The notes: generated by a model from the letters alone, not told the origin. A stretch of 64,000 bases of DNA from Sipunculus nudus (GCA_026874595.1 CM049318.1:61106250-61170249), one strand, 5' to 3'; counted from the stretch's first letter, positions 1 to 12,985 are shown. A program made the numbers and translations.

Positions 1-3000
1 AAAATTCGTAATTGCCATACTAGGCCGTCACTTCCACATACAGCTTTCTAGGAAAATACGGAACATATATGCTTTCAAAAAATAATCTAAACAAGGGACC
101 CATGGGTCACATCGCTCAGCTGAATTTTGGAAAATATTAGTAACTTCAAAATATTTTTATTTCTTTTGGTTTTTCATGTATATTATCATTAGAAAAGCTA
201 TGAGAAAATGGCCCTGCTAAAATGGAAATCTGTAAATTATAGAATATTTGACATGAGCTAAACCATTTCGTGATGCACCAAGGGAACAAATAGGCCTACG
301 GTAAGTGTTATATAAAACTAACATTTTATAAACAAATAATGTGTGAAGGTAATTAAGTTTTCAAAAGTTAAATATATGGCAATATGAGTTAAAAATTAAT
401 CCCACAAAGTTTGACCAATATTCCTAATTTTAGTTAACAGTGTTATTCACACCTAGGCCCCGCCAACTTTAAGAGATATGAATAAAATGCTACATAGTAT
501 TTATATCTTCTTAAATCTTGTCAGTTAGCACTTACATTAGATCCTAATATTTTATCACATTTGATTATTAGGATTACATTCTTGAAATTTTTAGCTCAGC
601 TGATTATAAGTCATCTGAGCTATAGTCGTGGTCCATTGTCCGTCGTCCGTCCGTCTGTCCGTCCGTCCGTCCGTCCGTAGATGTGGCACGTTTTGAAACC
701 GTAAGACCTAGGAATCCAAAATTAGGCATAATGTTAGATGTCCCCAAGATCTCCTACCAAGCCTAAAACTGGGTCTTTGCAACTTCGTTCCTTTGAGAAA
801 TTAAGGAAAAACCTCAATTTTTTATTAAAAACCTATTTTCACACTTTAGGACTGCCTAATATCAAAACCACTCATCTGTTTTTCCTCATATTTACCATAA
901 ATATTCCTCTATATAGTTCCTATGAACATTCCAGAAATTATGTCTGTATTATTTGATTTAAAAAAGTTCTGGGCCCAAACATAATGCATTTTGAAAAAAA
1001 ATAAGGAAAGATAATTGATCACTTAACACAAAAAATGTTAAAGCTGTGGACCTTTTTTCCAGTAATATAACTTTAATTAATCAAAATTAAATTGTATACC
1101 CAAATTAGATGAAAATCTTTTAAATTTTTTAAAATATTAATAAAAATAAAAAATTGGTACCTTAAATTTTGCCCAACTTTGACCATGGCACGTTTTTTTT
1201 CCTGTAAGTACTGTGGATTTAATTTTCTCAGCATGTTTTTGTCAGCATTTCAACTGTTAACACCAAAAATTTGAAACCAGTTGATCAAAAACTGTAGATT
1301 TTAATCAAGTTTTCAAGCACCTTGTAACATATTGTTTACATCAAGCTAGTGTTATGCAGTTTGCAAAATCTCAGCTCCCCAGCTTCAGCTCTAAGTTCCT
1401 TAAATTCAGCATACAGTTAGATGTCTCCAAAATCCCCTACCATGCCAAGAATTTGGTCACTAGGACTTAATACCTTCGAGATATTAATGAAAAACTTCAT
1501 TTTTCCATTAAAAACCCATTGTTACACTTCAAGACTGCCTAATATCAAAACCACTGATCTGACTTTAATCATAAACAATATACATATTTTTCATTCTCTC
1601 TGCACATCCCAGAATGATGTCAGTATTGCGTAATTTTTTTAAGTTATGGGCCCAAACATAATGCACTTTGTAAAAATCAAGAAATATATTTACTCCCTTA
1701 ACAAGGGCATTGCTAGAGATTTTTTTGTCAGGGGTGTAACATTATTTAGTCAAGATTCAATTGAATAACCAAAATTAGTTCTGAATTTTTCAAATTTTAT
1801 AAGTTATTAGTATAAATATAAAATTAGTACCTTAAATTTTGCCCAACTGTGACCATGGCACGTTTGTTTCCCGTGAGCACTGTTGATATAATTTTCATAT
1901 CATGCACACATAAGGATTTCAGCTTTTTAGTTTAGAAAGCTGAAAGAAATTGGCCAAAAATTGTAGCTTTTATTAATGTTTTTTATGAGACCCTGTCAGA
2001 CTTTGGCTCTCTCCAGCCCCTCTTGAGTCACCTGTATGTTGACCTTATTGACCTTTCATCAAATTATGCACGCTTGAGGCGAGGCATACAGGAATCCAGG
2101 CAGCTTATGGCCAGCCACAGTTGATCCAGGTGTCCAACCCAACTCATCTAGTAGTTTTAACCAACAACATAACAATAAACAACAAATTAATAAATTTTTA
2201 TTGGTTTTTAATAACAAATTAAAGAAAAATAGAAAAGGAATTTGTTAGTTTATAGTTACAGGAAATTAACTTGCAGTTACTGATGATATAAGAATCTTGT
2301 ATCGATGGGTAGAATGTCACATATTCCAAATAACACCATGCAGTCACCTATGGCATTTTTCAGTTCAGTTTTAATGATAAAGAAGTAAATCATATTATTC
2401 ATTACTAATCATTAGGGATCATATGAAGGAAATTAATGATAGACAAAGATGCAGTTGATAATATAGATTCCTACTGTGTCTAGTGTGTACATTGATGTGA
2501 AATTAGTCCAAAATGAATTTTTTACAGTTATTTTTTAATATAAATAAAAGCCATAAAACCAGGTACTTATGATCATTATTTAAATGTGTGAATTTTGTAT
2601 ATTCTGGATTCTCAACATTATTGTTTGGTGAAAATTGAATAAATACCAGACATGGTGCGAATACTTTGTAATTGTATTTAAATACGAATATGATTATGTA
2701 CTCCATTATAAAATTTCTTGCATAAAGAATGGGAATTCAGGTAAAAATGAAAGTATATGAATACTCGTGCAAATACTTTCAAAATGTATTCATGAATGCA
2801 TTCATGAATATATTCTTTAATATAATTTTAATAATCATATCAGTTATATTTCATTTTAAAAAATCATATGATTCTCTTATTATTTTTAATAAAAATTATA
2901 TTTGGGACAATATTTGTAATTTTTTTTAATAAATAGTTAAACTCATATTATATGTTCTGCTTATAAGTTATATGGCCAAGTCAAAATCTGTGTGACAATA

Positions 3001-4445
3001 TTACTCCAATGGTAAATAAAATAAATGAAATGAATCCTCTTCCCTGTCTCCAAAGGTACTATCAAAATCATACATAAGCTAAACAACAAAAACTCATAAT
3101 ACAGCTTATATTTATTACCACACAAAACCAGCATGTGCCTCATTTCTAAATAATATTTTTTTATCATATATAACAGCTGAGCGTCGTGACCCATAGGTCC
3201 CTTGTTTTCTTTAAAAAAAATCAAAATTGTCCAAGTCCCATTAAAAAGAATTTATTTAACATTAAAATTATATAAGATTCATCTTGTTTATTAGTCCTGC
3301 GTATTGAAGGGGTGGGTGGGGGCAGGGGTCTCCGTTGTTACTGTTCGTTGCAAAAAAAAATGTTTTTAAGATTCAACTAGTACATAGTACAGGTCTGTCA
3401 ACAGAATGGGTTGGGGGGGGGGAGAGAAAAAGGCTCCCTGTGGTATGGTATTAACTGCAGACAGCCTGATCAAGCCTGATTTTAAGATTCATCTAGTTCA
3501 TAGTACAGGTCTGTCAACAGAAGGGGGGGGGGAGAGAAAAAGGCTCCCTGTGGTATGGTATTAACTGCAGACAGCCTGATCAAGCTCAACTCAGTGAGGA
3601 GACGGCTTGCCCTAGTGATGGGATTGCATAACATTATGCCAACAGCCTGGGGAGAATAGAGAGCTGCACTGAATGACCTACAGTGACCAAAGTGGACTGC
3701 TTGACAATGTAAGGGAATACAACAAGAGCCTCCAAAAATTTCAATAGGTAGCCTAATTTTGCAGCTTTTATTTTCAAATTTCAGTTTTTAACAGATTAAA
3801 TCCTTATGTGCACATGCTGTGAAAATTAAATCCACAGTACTTACAGGAAAAAAACGTGCCGTGACCAAAGTTGGGCAAAATTTAAGGTACCAATTTTTTA
3901 TTTTTGCTAATATTTTAAAAAAAATTAAAGATTTTGATCTAATTTTGGGTATAGAATTTAATTTTGATTAATTTAAGTTATATTACTTGAAAAAAAGTCC
4001 TTAGCTTCAACATGTTATATGTGAAGCGATTAAATATGAGTCCTTATTTTTTTACCAAATGCATTATGTTTGTCCCCATTACTTGTTTAAATTATATAAT
4101 ACAAACCTTATTTCTAACATGTACATAGGAACTATATAGAGAAATATTTATAGCAAATATGAGGAAAAACAGATGAGTGGTTTTGATATTAGGCGGTCCT
4201 GAAGTGTGAAAATAGGTTTTTAATAAAAAATGAGGATTTTCCTTTATTTCTCAAAGGAACGAAGTCGGAAAACCCAGTTTTCGGCTTGGTAGGAGATCTT
4301 GGGATCATCTAGCATTATGCCTAATTTTGGATTCCTAGTTCTTACGGTTTCATAACGTGCCACATCTACGGACAGACGGACGACGGACAATGGACCACGA
4401 CTATAGCTCAGATGACTTATAGTCAGCTGAGCTAAAAAACCCAGG
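1..4445. repeat. Facing copies of a dispersed repeat with AGCTCAGCTG / CCCTTGTTT ends
   Basis: A plus-oriented copy starts near 588 with TTTTTAGCTCAGCTG, a short hairpin (GATTATAAGTCATC) and a GTCC-rich run. Its apparent end is near 3178-3210 (CAGCTGAGCG...CCCTTGTTTT). A minus-oriented copy starts near 4437 and can be followed back to about 3735, matching roughly 590-1310 in reverse over some 700 bases. A minus-oriented end of the same kind lies at 92-125. A degenerate direct copy of the body occurs at about 1380-1960. This resembles a repeat common in bivalve genomes (from memory). Short open frames at 738, 1421 and 4244 lie inside it and are not genes. Confidence 0.7.
3363..3590. repeat. 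Tandem duplication, unit about 110 bp
   Basis: Two nearly identical units (AAGATTC...GTACAGGTCTGTCAACAG..., poly-G, GGCTCCCTGTGGTATGG...) start near 3367 and 3482. They differ mainly in poly-G length. They lie between the facing repeat copies. Confidence 0.85.
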
Positions 4446-7417
4446 TGGACACAGGTTGGTTGAACGGGGTATAGCAATTAACTACCCAGGTAAACAACAG
4501 AAGTGAGCTTTATAGTGATTTCAGATTGGTCAGTGACCTGCAGGGCCTACACATAAGATCGTACCCTACATGAACCGTACGCTTGATCAAAGTGTTGACG
4601 ATCCAAAAACATGTCCGTGCATTATAAAAGGTTTGCGGCTTGCTTGAATGACGATCAGGTATCTTGCCAGTTGTGAGTGATTCCTTATATCATACCTGAT
4701 TTAAAATTAAAAAAAACTGTCTGTTTGATTACTGGAGTACGAGTTGCTTCAGAAATTAAAGGGGTGTTACACATATAGCTTATATTACATATATTGAGAA
4801 GAAGTCCCATAAGCCGAAAAACGTCGTTCACCCTTTCCCGAAGATTTCATTTGCAATATAAGCAAACACTTTCAACAAACTGGCGACTTTATGCCACTCC
4901 CGGTGGGTCAGATATGGATTGCGCACCGTGCCTTAATTAGCGCCGACTTTTGATACTGAGTGACTTAAAGTACAACGTTGATGGCTTACACGATGGCTTA
5001 AACGTTGTTTCATTTAGGACTGATCTCTTACAAACTTACCCAAGTACAGGACAGATGGCTTAACTACATATATAGTGATTACAGACATATTCTGTAGAAC
5101 GTGTAATTTGTTTAGTGTATATAGGAGCAGCAGAAGAAGTTCACTGACTAACAGACGCGATGCCACACCAAGCCAAGCAGAGAGCCGTGAGGGGCCGCCA
5201 CCGTACATCCCGAACCGGTGACTTTTTTAGTTAAGCTACAGCATCCACAGCAGCAAAGGCAGAAGCAACCTACATTCCCTCTACTGATCCCAGCAGCGGA
5301 GACCCAGCCATGCCATTCGAGAGCCAAGCCCGATCTTGTTAACGACAGTGTTTCCAGACGCATCGCCTTTATACTTGCAGTTTCGGCCATTTAGACCGTA
5401 TTAACCTGTTTACCCAGTTATGCAAGTTTTTTTAGCAAGTTTTTTCGTCATCAGCAAGTATATATAGTATTAGCATTGATTATCCATCCATGAAGGCCTC
5501 CGGTGTGATCGTCAGGCCTGATAACGAATTTAATTGTTGATTGGAATTAGCTCAAAAGGTAAACCGATAAATATATTTATCTGTGTTCAGACTGGTGTTC
5601 CCCTGATTTAAAAGAGGACTTTTAAACATTGTGTTATGTAAAACCATTTTGTAGACGTGGTTATGTATAATAGCCAGTGACCTACTGGTGACAGCGTCGA
5701 TTGAATAAGAATGAAGGTAAAAATCTGGATTTCGGGGTTTTATATGCATTAAAATTGGACTAGAGTATAATCTAGAAATCATAAGCTATAGTTAAGATAT
5801 TAAATCTATATTTTGAGGTCCTATATACGCTCTTTACACAGCGCTTTAACTATAGGTCTACTTCCTATATGGTAAGCGCTGTTTGTTATGACTTCGTATC
5901 CTGCATTGCTACACCAGAGGGAGCACTGTATTTTTGTCCAATCAGATGAGACCTTGTGCTGGAAGACACGGCCAGACGAGGAATACACTGAGCCAATCAT
6001 GTTCATTTCGTTTTGAGTGACAGTTCATCGCCCCGGTAACCGTATGAATAGGCCACAGGCTCAGAGAGAATTGCCACAGACGTGGTTTACTAAGGGCCTT
6101 GGGCACATAGGATACGTAACAACAAAGGCTGCGTGCACACCTCGCCGGCTAGTCTTAGTTCTGCAGACACCATACTTGGCTACGCTAACACAGTCATACT
6201 GTCAGAATAGAATCGTTGGATGATGCGAGAATGCAGAGGGAGCAATTAAAATTCGAACGTAAACTTGTCTTCAAACGGCGCTTGAAGCGCAGCTATGGGC
6301 GGAGCCAGGATGCCTGTTGCGTGTTTGTTTATTGGCATCTGGTTGGCTGCTTGTCACATCATACGCACGTTTTGTGCAGCGGAAAACGAACCGCCATCTG
6401 GTGTCTAAATAAATCATAACCGGTCAAAGCTGGCAGCGTGAAAATCAGTTGCTTCTTTAGAAGCTTAAGATATCCGCTGCCTCGGGAGCGTAGGTCCTAT
6501 AAAAAACTTTTCACCTAGGAGGCACTGGGGAGGATCAAACAGAACAGAGGAAATTAATCCAACTTCGGCCTCGATCGCTACTAACCTGTGTCTTATACAA
6601 AAATAATGGAAATTCAGAGCATAGGCGCTAATTTTGGCACCTTTAGGGACATACCGACATGTTGGCATTCCGAACTTTGACGAAAACTGTGATGAAAATC
6701 TCCAAAAGCTATTAAATACGTTATTTCCTACAAACCCTCGCCGCTTAAAGGCAACGTGTCACCTGCAATAAATAATATAACCCGTTTGTTGAATGCTTGC
6801 TTATATCATTACAACACGAAACATGTGGGTTATGATTCACGTATAACTGAGCATATTGCATATTGATATATCTTCTTGCATCCTGCATTTATAATTGTTG
6901 AATTTCTAACCGCATACGAGCCTCTCTTCAACGGTTATGTGATTGACAGGTCGTGCGACAGACAGAGAATGACGGTGGTCAACATAAAGATGGGATATAT
7001 GCTTTCGACGGCGGTCAAAATAAAGATGGTATATACGCTTTCATTTGCATATTCGCATGCATTCTTTTTTGTGTTAATTCCTCGGTCCACACCTAATGTA
7101 TCATGATTCAAAGAAGCCTATCGGTACAATTAGAATTTTTTGTTTCAACGGTTGTTTGCTCTCAAGACATCCTCCTTCACATCTCCATCACTCGCTTCAC
7201 GCTAACACGCTGGACAAGATTGCGGTCTAATTATTTTATTTTCATGAAGTTGAAACAGTCCTTTTTTAGCTTTGGTTTTTGTTTTGTTGTCAACGAAAAG
7301 CACGCATTTCAAATATACAACAGGGTCTGACCAAGCGTCCTACTGATTAGATTCAAATCTGAATCTCCCATATTTTATACACATCAGAACAACACACTAA
7401 CCATTCGCAATACAGAT
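4446..7417. other. Gene-free stretch
   Basis: Only short open frames (under 90 residues, some not starting with ATG) with no recognisable domain. No splice-consistent exon chain, RNA gene or repeat could be supported here. Confidence 0.5.
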
Positions 7418-8027
7418 TTAAGGTAGCATATAACTGGCAAAACCCGCATATCTAATATCAATCTAAAGTTGTTTTAAATTCATTATAGATATTATGAAGT
7501 ATACATTATTTTATATCAGGTTCAGTGTTCTTCCTGATGATGTTCATATATTTGAACTTTTCGTTCATTTCATTTTTTTTATTTATTAACTTTTTGAAAG
7601 ATAAACTATTTTATGCACCAGTAAACGTAATTATTTTGCTAGTGGACTAATAATAAACCTAATGGCAATATCTCAAAAGTGTTTTTCCTCTACTGTCTGT
7701 CTCTTGTTGAAAATTAATTTTTTTTTATTGAATCAAAATTTAAAAATATCAGTTTACAGTTGAATAGAGACATGATAGTGGAAAATAAAAAGAAAGTTTT
7801 AAAAAAGCTAGTTATTACTAGCCAGTTAAAAAGTGGATTGCTGTAACTGGTTGTTTAAATTAGTGTACTGTTTAAAATTGAATAAAAATTTTAAAAAAAT
7901 ACGTATTCTTTCAGAACAGACACTGTAACAGGTTTCAAATAATGTTTACTTTATTGATCTAATATGGATTTAAAACAACTTTTGGATTGATTTTAGATAT
8001 AGGGGTTTCTCCAATGCGCTACCTTAA
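7418..8027. mobile_element. Foldback MITE flanked by TTAA
   Basis: Both ends carry an imperfect inverted repeat of about 75 bases. The left end reads GGTAGCATATAACTGG...; the right end is its reverse complement, ending ...CAATGCGCTACC. Each end abuts TTAA (7418-7421 and 8024-8027), the target duplication typical of piggyBac-type transposition. The 600-base interior is AT-rich and non-coding, so it would be non-autonomous. Confidence 0.7.
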
Positions 8028-10423
8028 CAGAGCCGTTCTTCAACAGTGTCAGTCTCGCATGCAGACAGCCGCGTTGACTGTAATTCATTTTGTGTACAAG
8101 AACATAGATGAACAAAAAATATATCAATATCGATTTTTCGTTATCAATTCTTAAGAAACCTATAAGGCACAATCAACCCTTGCATCAGCTTAAACTCAAC
8201 AATATCAGTTCAATTAGCACCAATTACATTTCATATGCAAATATTTCAGTTTTAGATGAATATTTTACCTACAAAGCGTGCGCTTCATTCTATAAAATAT
8301 CACATATGACATTTCAAAAACGTCGGCAAAACTTTCAATCCTAATGCCCTGCTTGGTACACATACACAGTCAATGGACTTCTGCAAGCAATCTGCAGGAA
8401 AATCCGTCATCTATCTGAACCCTCCATGGTTGCAGCAACTGTGTATGTCTTAATTTTCAAACTTTCTTAACTTTATCTTCCAAATATAAACCATTTAATT
8501 TCTAACAACGACAACAATTGGGGGTTTTACCCCTGAATCTCGCACCCGAATTCAAAGCCTAAACAAATATTTCATTTATCCAACATAACGTTGCAAATGG
8601 CAAACTACTTAGTATGTAACCCTTTACTATCCAGATATATGTTTCCAGATATATTGTGATCGCACAAATTCTATAATTATTTTTACCCAACTTCCTAAAA
8701 TTTTATTTAATCTTCACAAAAAGTTCAAGTTACTGTTGAGAGGGGTTATTTTAGATTAATCTGCCATGAAGGAGTTCTGGGTCCCGATATCGAGTGAGAC
8801 ACTTCTCAACAGAAAAGGGTTTAATATTGAGGGGCACAAGATTGTTGCATAAATCATAATCTTTTATCTTTTGCGCCCATCATTTGGTAGATAACATACT
8901 GTATTTTACTGTTGACTATAAATTTGAAATTCGCAATAAGTTAACATAGCCTGACAGACGACTTTCAGTACGATACCCCTTCGTGTCACAATTCTTTGAT
9001 TCCTAAGCAAAGCGAAAATCGTTAAGTTACCTAACGCTATAAAAAGATATAAATAGCTATCTATATACATGCTGATCAAGCTTAAAAGAGATCGTAGCGC
9101 AAAGGCATACTCCCTGTAAGAACATCATTGACATGACTTTCTTTGAGGAATTTCAGAGGCGAAAGGAAGATCAGTTAAGGCACACACAATTCGCTCTGAA
9201 AAGTTATTAGGCGAATTCTCTGAATATGTACCAAGTCTAGTTTTAATAGAATTATATACCTCACTATTTAAGTATAGTATGACCAACGGATTGCTTATCA
9301 TCTTAGTAAAATCATATTCCAAGTAAGAATATACACGGAGAAATTATACTCCATATTCCTACAGGTAGGAAGCGACCTTGACCTTGGTACAGCAAACCCC
9401 TGGCTTGCTTTACCATGAATTATAAACCAGGAACTTAACCAATCAAGTGACAGGTGTACGCTACCTGTACACACCCAGCATTGGACCCAGCATGGCATGT
9501 ATCTTGTCATTTTAGATCAACGGTCTTGCAAAGTGAGACATTATCTGACCAATCATATCAAGGCTTGTAAATGCATGTATATCCAGCAGTACATGTTCTT
9601 GTTGATACGTGGTGTGAACGGTTGTGATTTCGAGCTCTCTGTTCACGTTTGTTGTATTAAATTTTGGTCCCGTCTTGCGCGAGTTTGTTCAACTTTCATG
9701 ATACAGCATACCGGGGTCCTGATAAAGTACGATCCCACCGAGACTTGAGTGAGAGGCCTGATTATGGGAAGATGTTATCTCCATGTAAGGAAACCGAAAC
9801 CTACGCCTGTTAATGCAACTGTAGGACAATCACAATTATCATACACTTTGAAATATTGAACATATATGGTTTTTAGATATTTAAAAATGTGTATACACCA
9901 GAAAGCATTTTGTTCAACTTCTTCTGTCAAACATATCATAAATGTATAAACGTAGACTTCAGCATACCAAGTATGTAAGAGTGATTATACATTCACATGT
10001 CGCTCACCGTGATGCAAGGTTGTGAACTATATACCATCAATAAAACTTTTCCAACACACTAGCGTCACCTGTCGTCGACGAATGAAACTGAGTGTTCAGG
10101 TTTGTTGTATCGATCAGAATGAACATATGTTAAGTCTCGATCTCAGATGATTAAACATGATAAATCTACATTAACTTTCTCAGTGGGGTTCCTTCGATGC
10201 TGGCTTATGAGGCTCCAACACATCACAATAACACTACAAGGAGTACGCCAGCTCTTTGAAAAGTTCGACTTTTTAAGGTAACCAGACCTCGAAAAAAAAT
10301 GATATGAGTAATCCGTTATCATTGTTGAAACTTTAGTAGCATTCTATTAAAAAGAGAAGAGGAAAAGTCCAGTTTTACCATGATAAACTACACACCATAA
10401 TACGAACAACGATATCGCAACTG
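8028..10423. other. 3' flank of the cyclase gene
   Basis: This stretch lies downstream of the cyclase stop codon. I found no AATAAA on the minus strand in the first kilobase; the nearest candidate is an ATTAAA near 9242-9247, which is weak. The open frames here are short and unrecognised. Confidence 0.4.
10059..10112 (+). repeat. Short dispersed element, copy 1
   Basis: A CTAGCG-CACCTG block followed by CGACGAATGA and ACTGAGTGTTCAGG. It is shared with 22036-22090 and 46600-46660, all in the same orientation. Confidence 0.6.
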
Positions 10424-12985
10424 TTACACGTCAGTCACTCTTTTCTTTAAAAGAGGCAGCGGCATGTCCAAACTGTACTTGTCACTCACAGTCAATTTAT
10501 CAAAATCGATATCATCGAACATATCAATATCCATGTCACTGACAGGCTCGGGTACGAACACATCCTCATCACTGGCCATGCCTGGTCTATAATTATCATA
10601 TTCCGATTCGTATGTGTTTGAACTAGAGTCATAATTAATGGCAGGGTCAGACTTTGATATCTCACTGCTGCCTATGGACGAAAGACTTATGTTATCTGGC
10701 AGTAGGTATTTGTGAATATCACGGGCGAAGGGGAATATCGGTTCTACCACCATGAGAGGTGTTAGGGCAGCAGGGGGAGATTCAGCCCTCGACGCGACGG
10801 ATTCTGTGTCGTCAAGATCACTTGGGACGTAATCTAAACTTCTGCAACGACGTATTGGGGTTTTGTGCTGTGCGCGACGTTTGATCTGAAATTGAGGCGG
10901 AACAGGACGCTCTCCTTTACCGCCATCTTGCACGCGTTGACTTGGCATTCCAGTCGGGCTACCTACCAAAGCGCAGAGTTGCGCGCTCGGCATGTCCGGA
11001 TCACCGGGCGCTGGAATACAACCCGTAGCAATATCCCCAGATCTTCGACTTCCAAGCGAATCGCTCATAAAGCCTTCTTCCGGGGTTTTCCTTATTGGCA
11101 CGGTGAACGCCTGTTTATACTTTGGCACGGGTTTAAATGCAGATTCATAAGGAACGTGGTCCGACCTGATATCAGGGATTCGGATTTCATCCTTGTCCAA
11201 ATCTATGCTGAACCCTGGCATTCCTTGAACAAAGTTTGCTGGACCTGGGTAGTCGGCCGGTGGTGGTGGGAGAGGTGGAGGTGAATTCTCTGACGACTTT
11301 TCAGAAGGCTCTCTAGAGCTGTCCGAGTTATGAAGACCACGCTGTTTATCTCTCAGATATTCCTGAAGCGGCTTCAGTTGCCACCCCGTGGAAGACGCGT
11401 TCCGCTTGGGTGGAGGCGGCTTGGGTGAGACCAGTTCTAACGGGCGTATTTCATGTACCTGCGGAGCTACCTGTGCTAATCCACGTTGTGGGCTGTGACC
11501 TGTGACGTTATTGTTTTGTCGCTGAAGAAGCGACAACCTGAGAGCTCTTTGATTTTGGGAGTTTCCGCCTTGGGCATCTATAGCTGGCTTCATCTCATTG
11601 ATACCCACAGGTCGCTGTCCCAAGGCCGACCTCAATTGCATAGGAAAAAGTTCAGGAGGCTGATGAATAAGAGAAGTTCCAACTTCTGGGTATTTATAAG
11701 CGTTTCCTTGCAGTGGTGATGTGACGGACGCACTTCGTACACTCGGATTAACAATCGCTGGCTGGGAGTACTGACCACCAACACTGCTGCTGCGGGCACT
11801 CCGCCTGGGCCCCATCAGAGGTGGCATAGGAGGCATCTTGTTGATGTAATCAGTGTCGGGACTGCTGGTGTTGCTCTTGTTCTGGTCGTCATCTTCACAC
11901 GTGTCCTCGGCGTTCTCTCGTGTCAGTGTGCTCTCGTTATCAGATGCCTGGGTGCCTTTAGACTCTGTTTTTACGAGAGTTGAAGGAGACACTGATTTGA
12001 CACTCTTAGTGGTTGGCGATGGAGTTGCGGTATCGCTCGAGTGTTGTGAGATGGGAGAATGTGGGGAGTATGCGATCCTTAATGGACTCAGGGGTTTTGT
12101 TCTCTTCTTCTTGTTTTCTAAGGTCCCGCTGTTTTGGTATATATGTTGTGAGCTTGTCTTCAAAGGCGTTGTCATTTCAGACTTCGGACTTGGGTCTCTG
12201 ACCTGTGAACCTTGGACGTTTGAATTCGCTGACACCGGAGTGACCATTTTCTTTCTTGTTCCAGGTTCCACCGGCCCTACGCCACTAAGACTGCCTCGAC
12301 TGCTCGAGCGTTTACCACTGTGTAATATTTGTGACTGGGTTAGGGTTTTCCCTTTCCCAGGGTTTTCATATCTAGTTGGGAGACTTCCACTTTGCATATA
12401 TACATTTCTGAAATGCACAGCAGGTAATTCGGGAGATTCAATCCTCGTGTAAGTAGGTTCCATTGGAGCTAAAAATGTCTTAAAGGCAGGGTTGTTGACC
12501 TTCCGACCAACGGAATCGGAGCCTGAATCTTTTGGACTATCCACGCTTCCTTTCCTCCGGCTGCCGATGCTGCCTGGGGGTGTGGGATAGTGTGGGGCCT
12601 CGCTGACTGGGTTTACAATCATCGGTCTGATGGGCGCTACGTTCGCAATGTGGGGACCAACCGAGGTCGTGCCGAACGGTGACTGGTGTCCCACATGTTC
12701 CCTTGATCCTCGCACAGCAGGCATGCGCAAGTTTGTCACATCAAGTGGTTCGTGGAAGCTGTTCCTGACACTGCCGCTCAATGAGAGTATGGGTTTAGCA
12801 CCGTGTGACCTCCGCCAGCTGTCATGCGTAATCCTACCACTGACTGATCCCTGACCAGGACTGTTGGTGGACTTTTTGCCAAGAAGGAGGTACATGGTCA
12901 TGTGACCCCTTCCCTTCACTGGCATTGGCCCAAGGCAATGGAAATCGTAGCGGTAACGGAGTGGACGAAATACATCTTCCGGGAC
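10424..12985 (-). CDS. Adenylate cyclase exon 21: end of C2 and ~830-residue C-terminal tail
   Basis: The terminal exon has 853 codons and a TAA stop. The first 20-35 residues finish C2; VKGRG contains the phosphate-binding Lys equivalent to Lys1065 (residue 1035), followed by MTMYLLLGK. The rest is low-complexity, rich in Ser, Pro, Arg and Asn, and probably disordered. Visible motifs are proline-rich stretches ([27 protein letters not shown]), basophilic phosphorylation-like sites (RRKGS, RRCRS, RRSARS), an acidic stretch near the end ([15 protein letters not shown]) and the C-terminus RVTDV. That C-terminus fits a class I PDZ ligand (Thr at -2, Val at 0). The tail is unrelated to any family tail I recognise. 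Plus-strand open frames across it (10865-11284, 11853-12452) are shadows. Confidence 0.95.
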   Translation of the reverse strand, partial: VPEDVFRPLRYRYDFHCLGPMPVKGRGHMTMYLLLGKKSTNSPGQGSVSGRITHDSWRRSHGAKPILSLSGSVRNSFHEPLDVTNLRMPAVRGSREHVGHQSPFGTTSVGPHIANVAPIRPMIVNPVSEAPHYPTPPGSIGSRRKGSVDSPKDSGSDSVGRKVNNPAFKTFLAPMEPTYTRIESPELPAVHFRNVYMQSGSLPTRYENPGKGKTLTQSQILHSGKRSSSRGSLSGVGPVEPGTRKKMVTPVSANSNVQGSQVRDPSPKSEMTTPLKTSSQHIYQNSGTLENKKKRTKPLSPLRIAYSPHSPISQHSSDTATPSPTTKSVKSVSPSTLVKTESKGTQASDNESTLTRENAEDTCEDDDQNKSNTSSPDTDYINKMPPMPPLMGPRRSARSSSVGGQYSQPAIVNPSVRSASVTSPLQGNAYKYPEVGTSLIHQPPELFPMQLRSALGQRPVGINEMKPAIDAQGGNSQNQRALRLSLLQRQNNNVTGHSPQRGLAQVAPQVHEIRPLELVSPKPPPPKRNASSTGWQLKPLQEYLRDKQRGLHNSDSSREPSEKSSENSPPPLPPPPADYPGPANFVQGMPGFSIDLDKDEIRIPDIRSDHVPYESAFKPVPKYKQAFTVPIRKTPEEGFMSDSLGSRRSGDIATGCIPAPGDPDMPSAQLCALVGSPTGMPSQRVQDGGKGERPVPPQFQIKRRAQHKTPIRRCRSLDYVPSDLDDTESVASRAESPPAALTPLMVVEPIFPFARDIHKYLLPDNISLSSIGSSEISKSDPAINYDSSSNTYESEYDNYRPGMASDEDVFVPEPVSDMDIDMFDDIDFDKLTVSDKYSLDMPLPLLKKRVTDV

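Noticed and set aside
11853-12452. 199-codon open frame on the plus strand
   Set aside because: Fully antisense to the cyclase tail exon, with no recognisable domain. It is explained by the composition of that coding exon. The same applies to 10865-11284.
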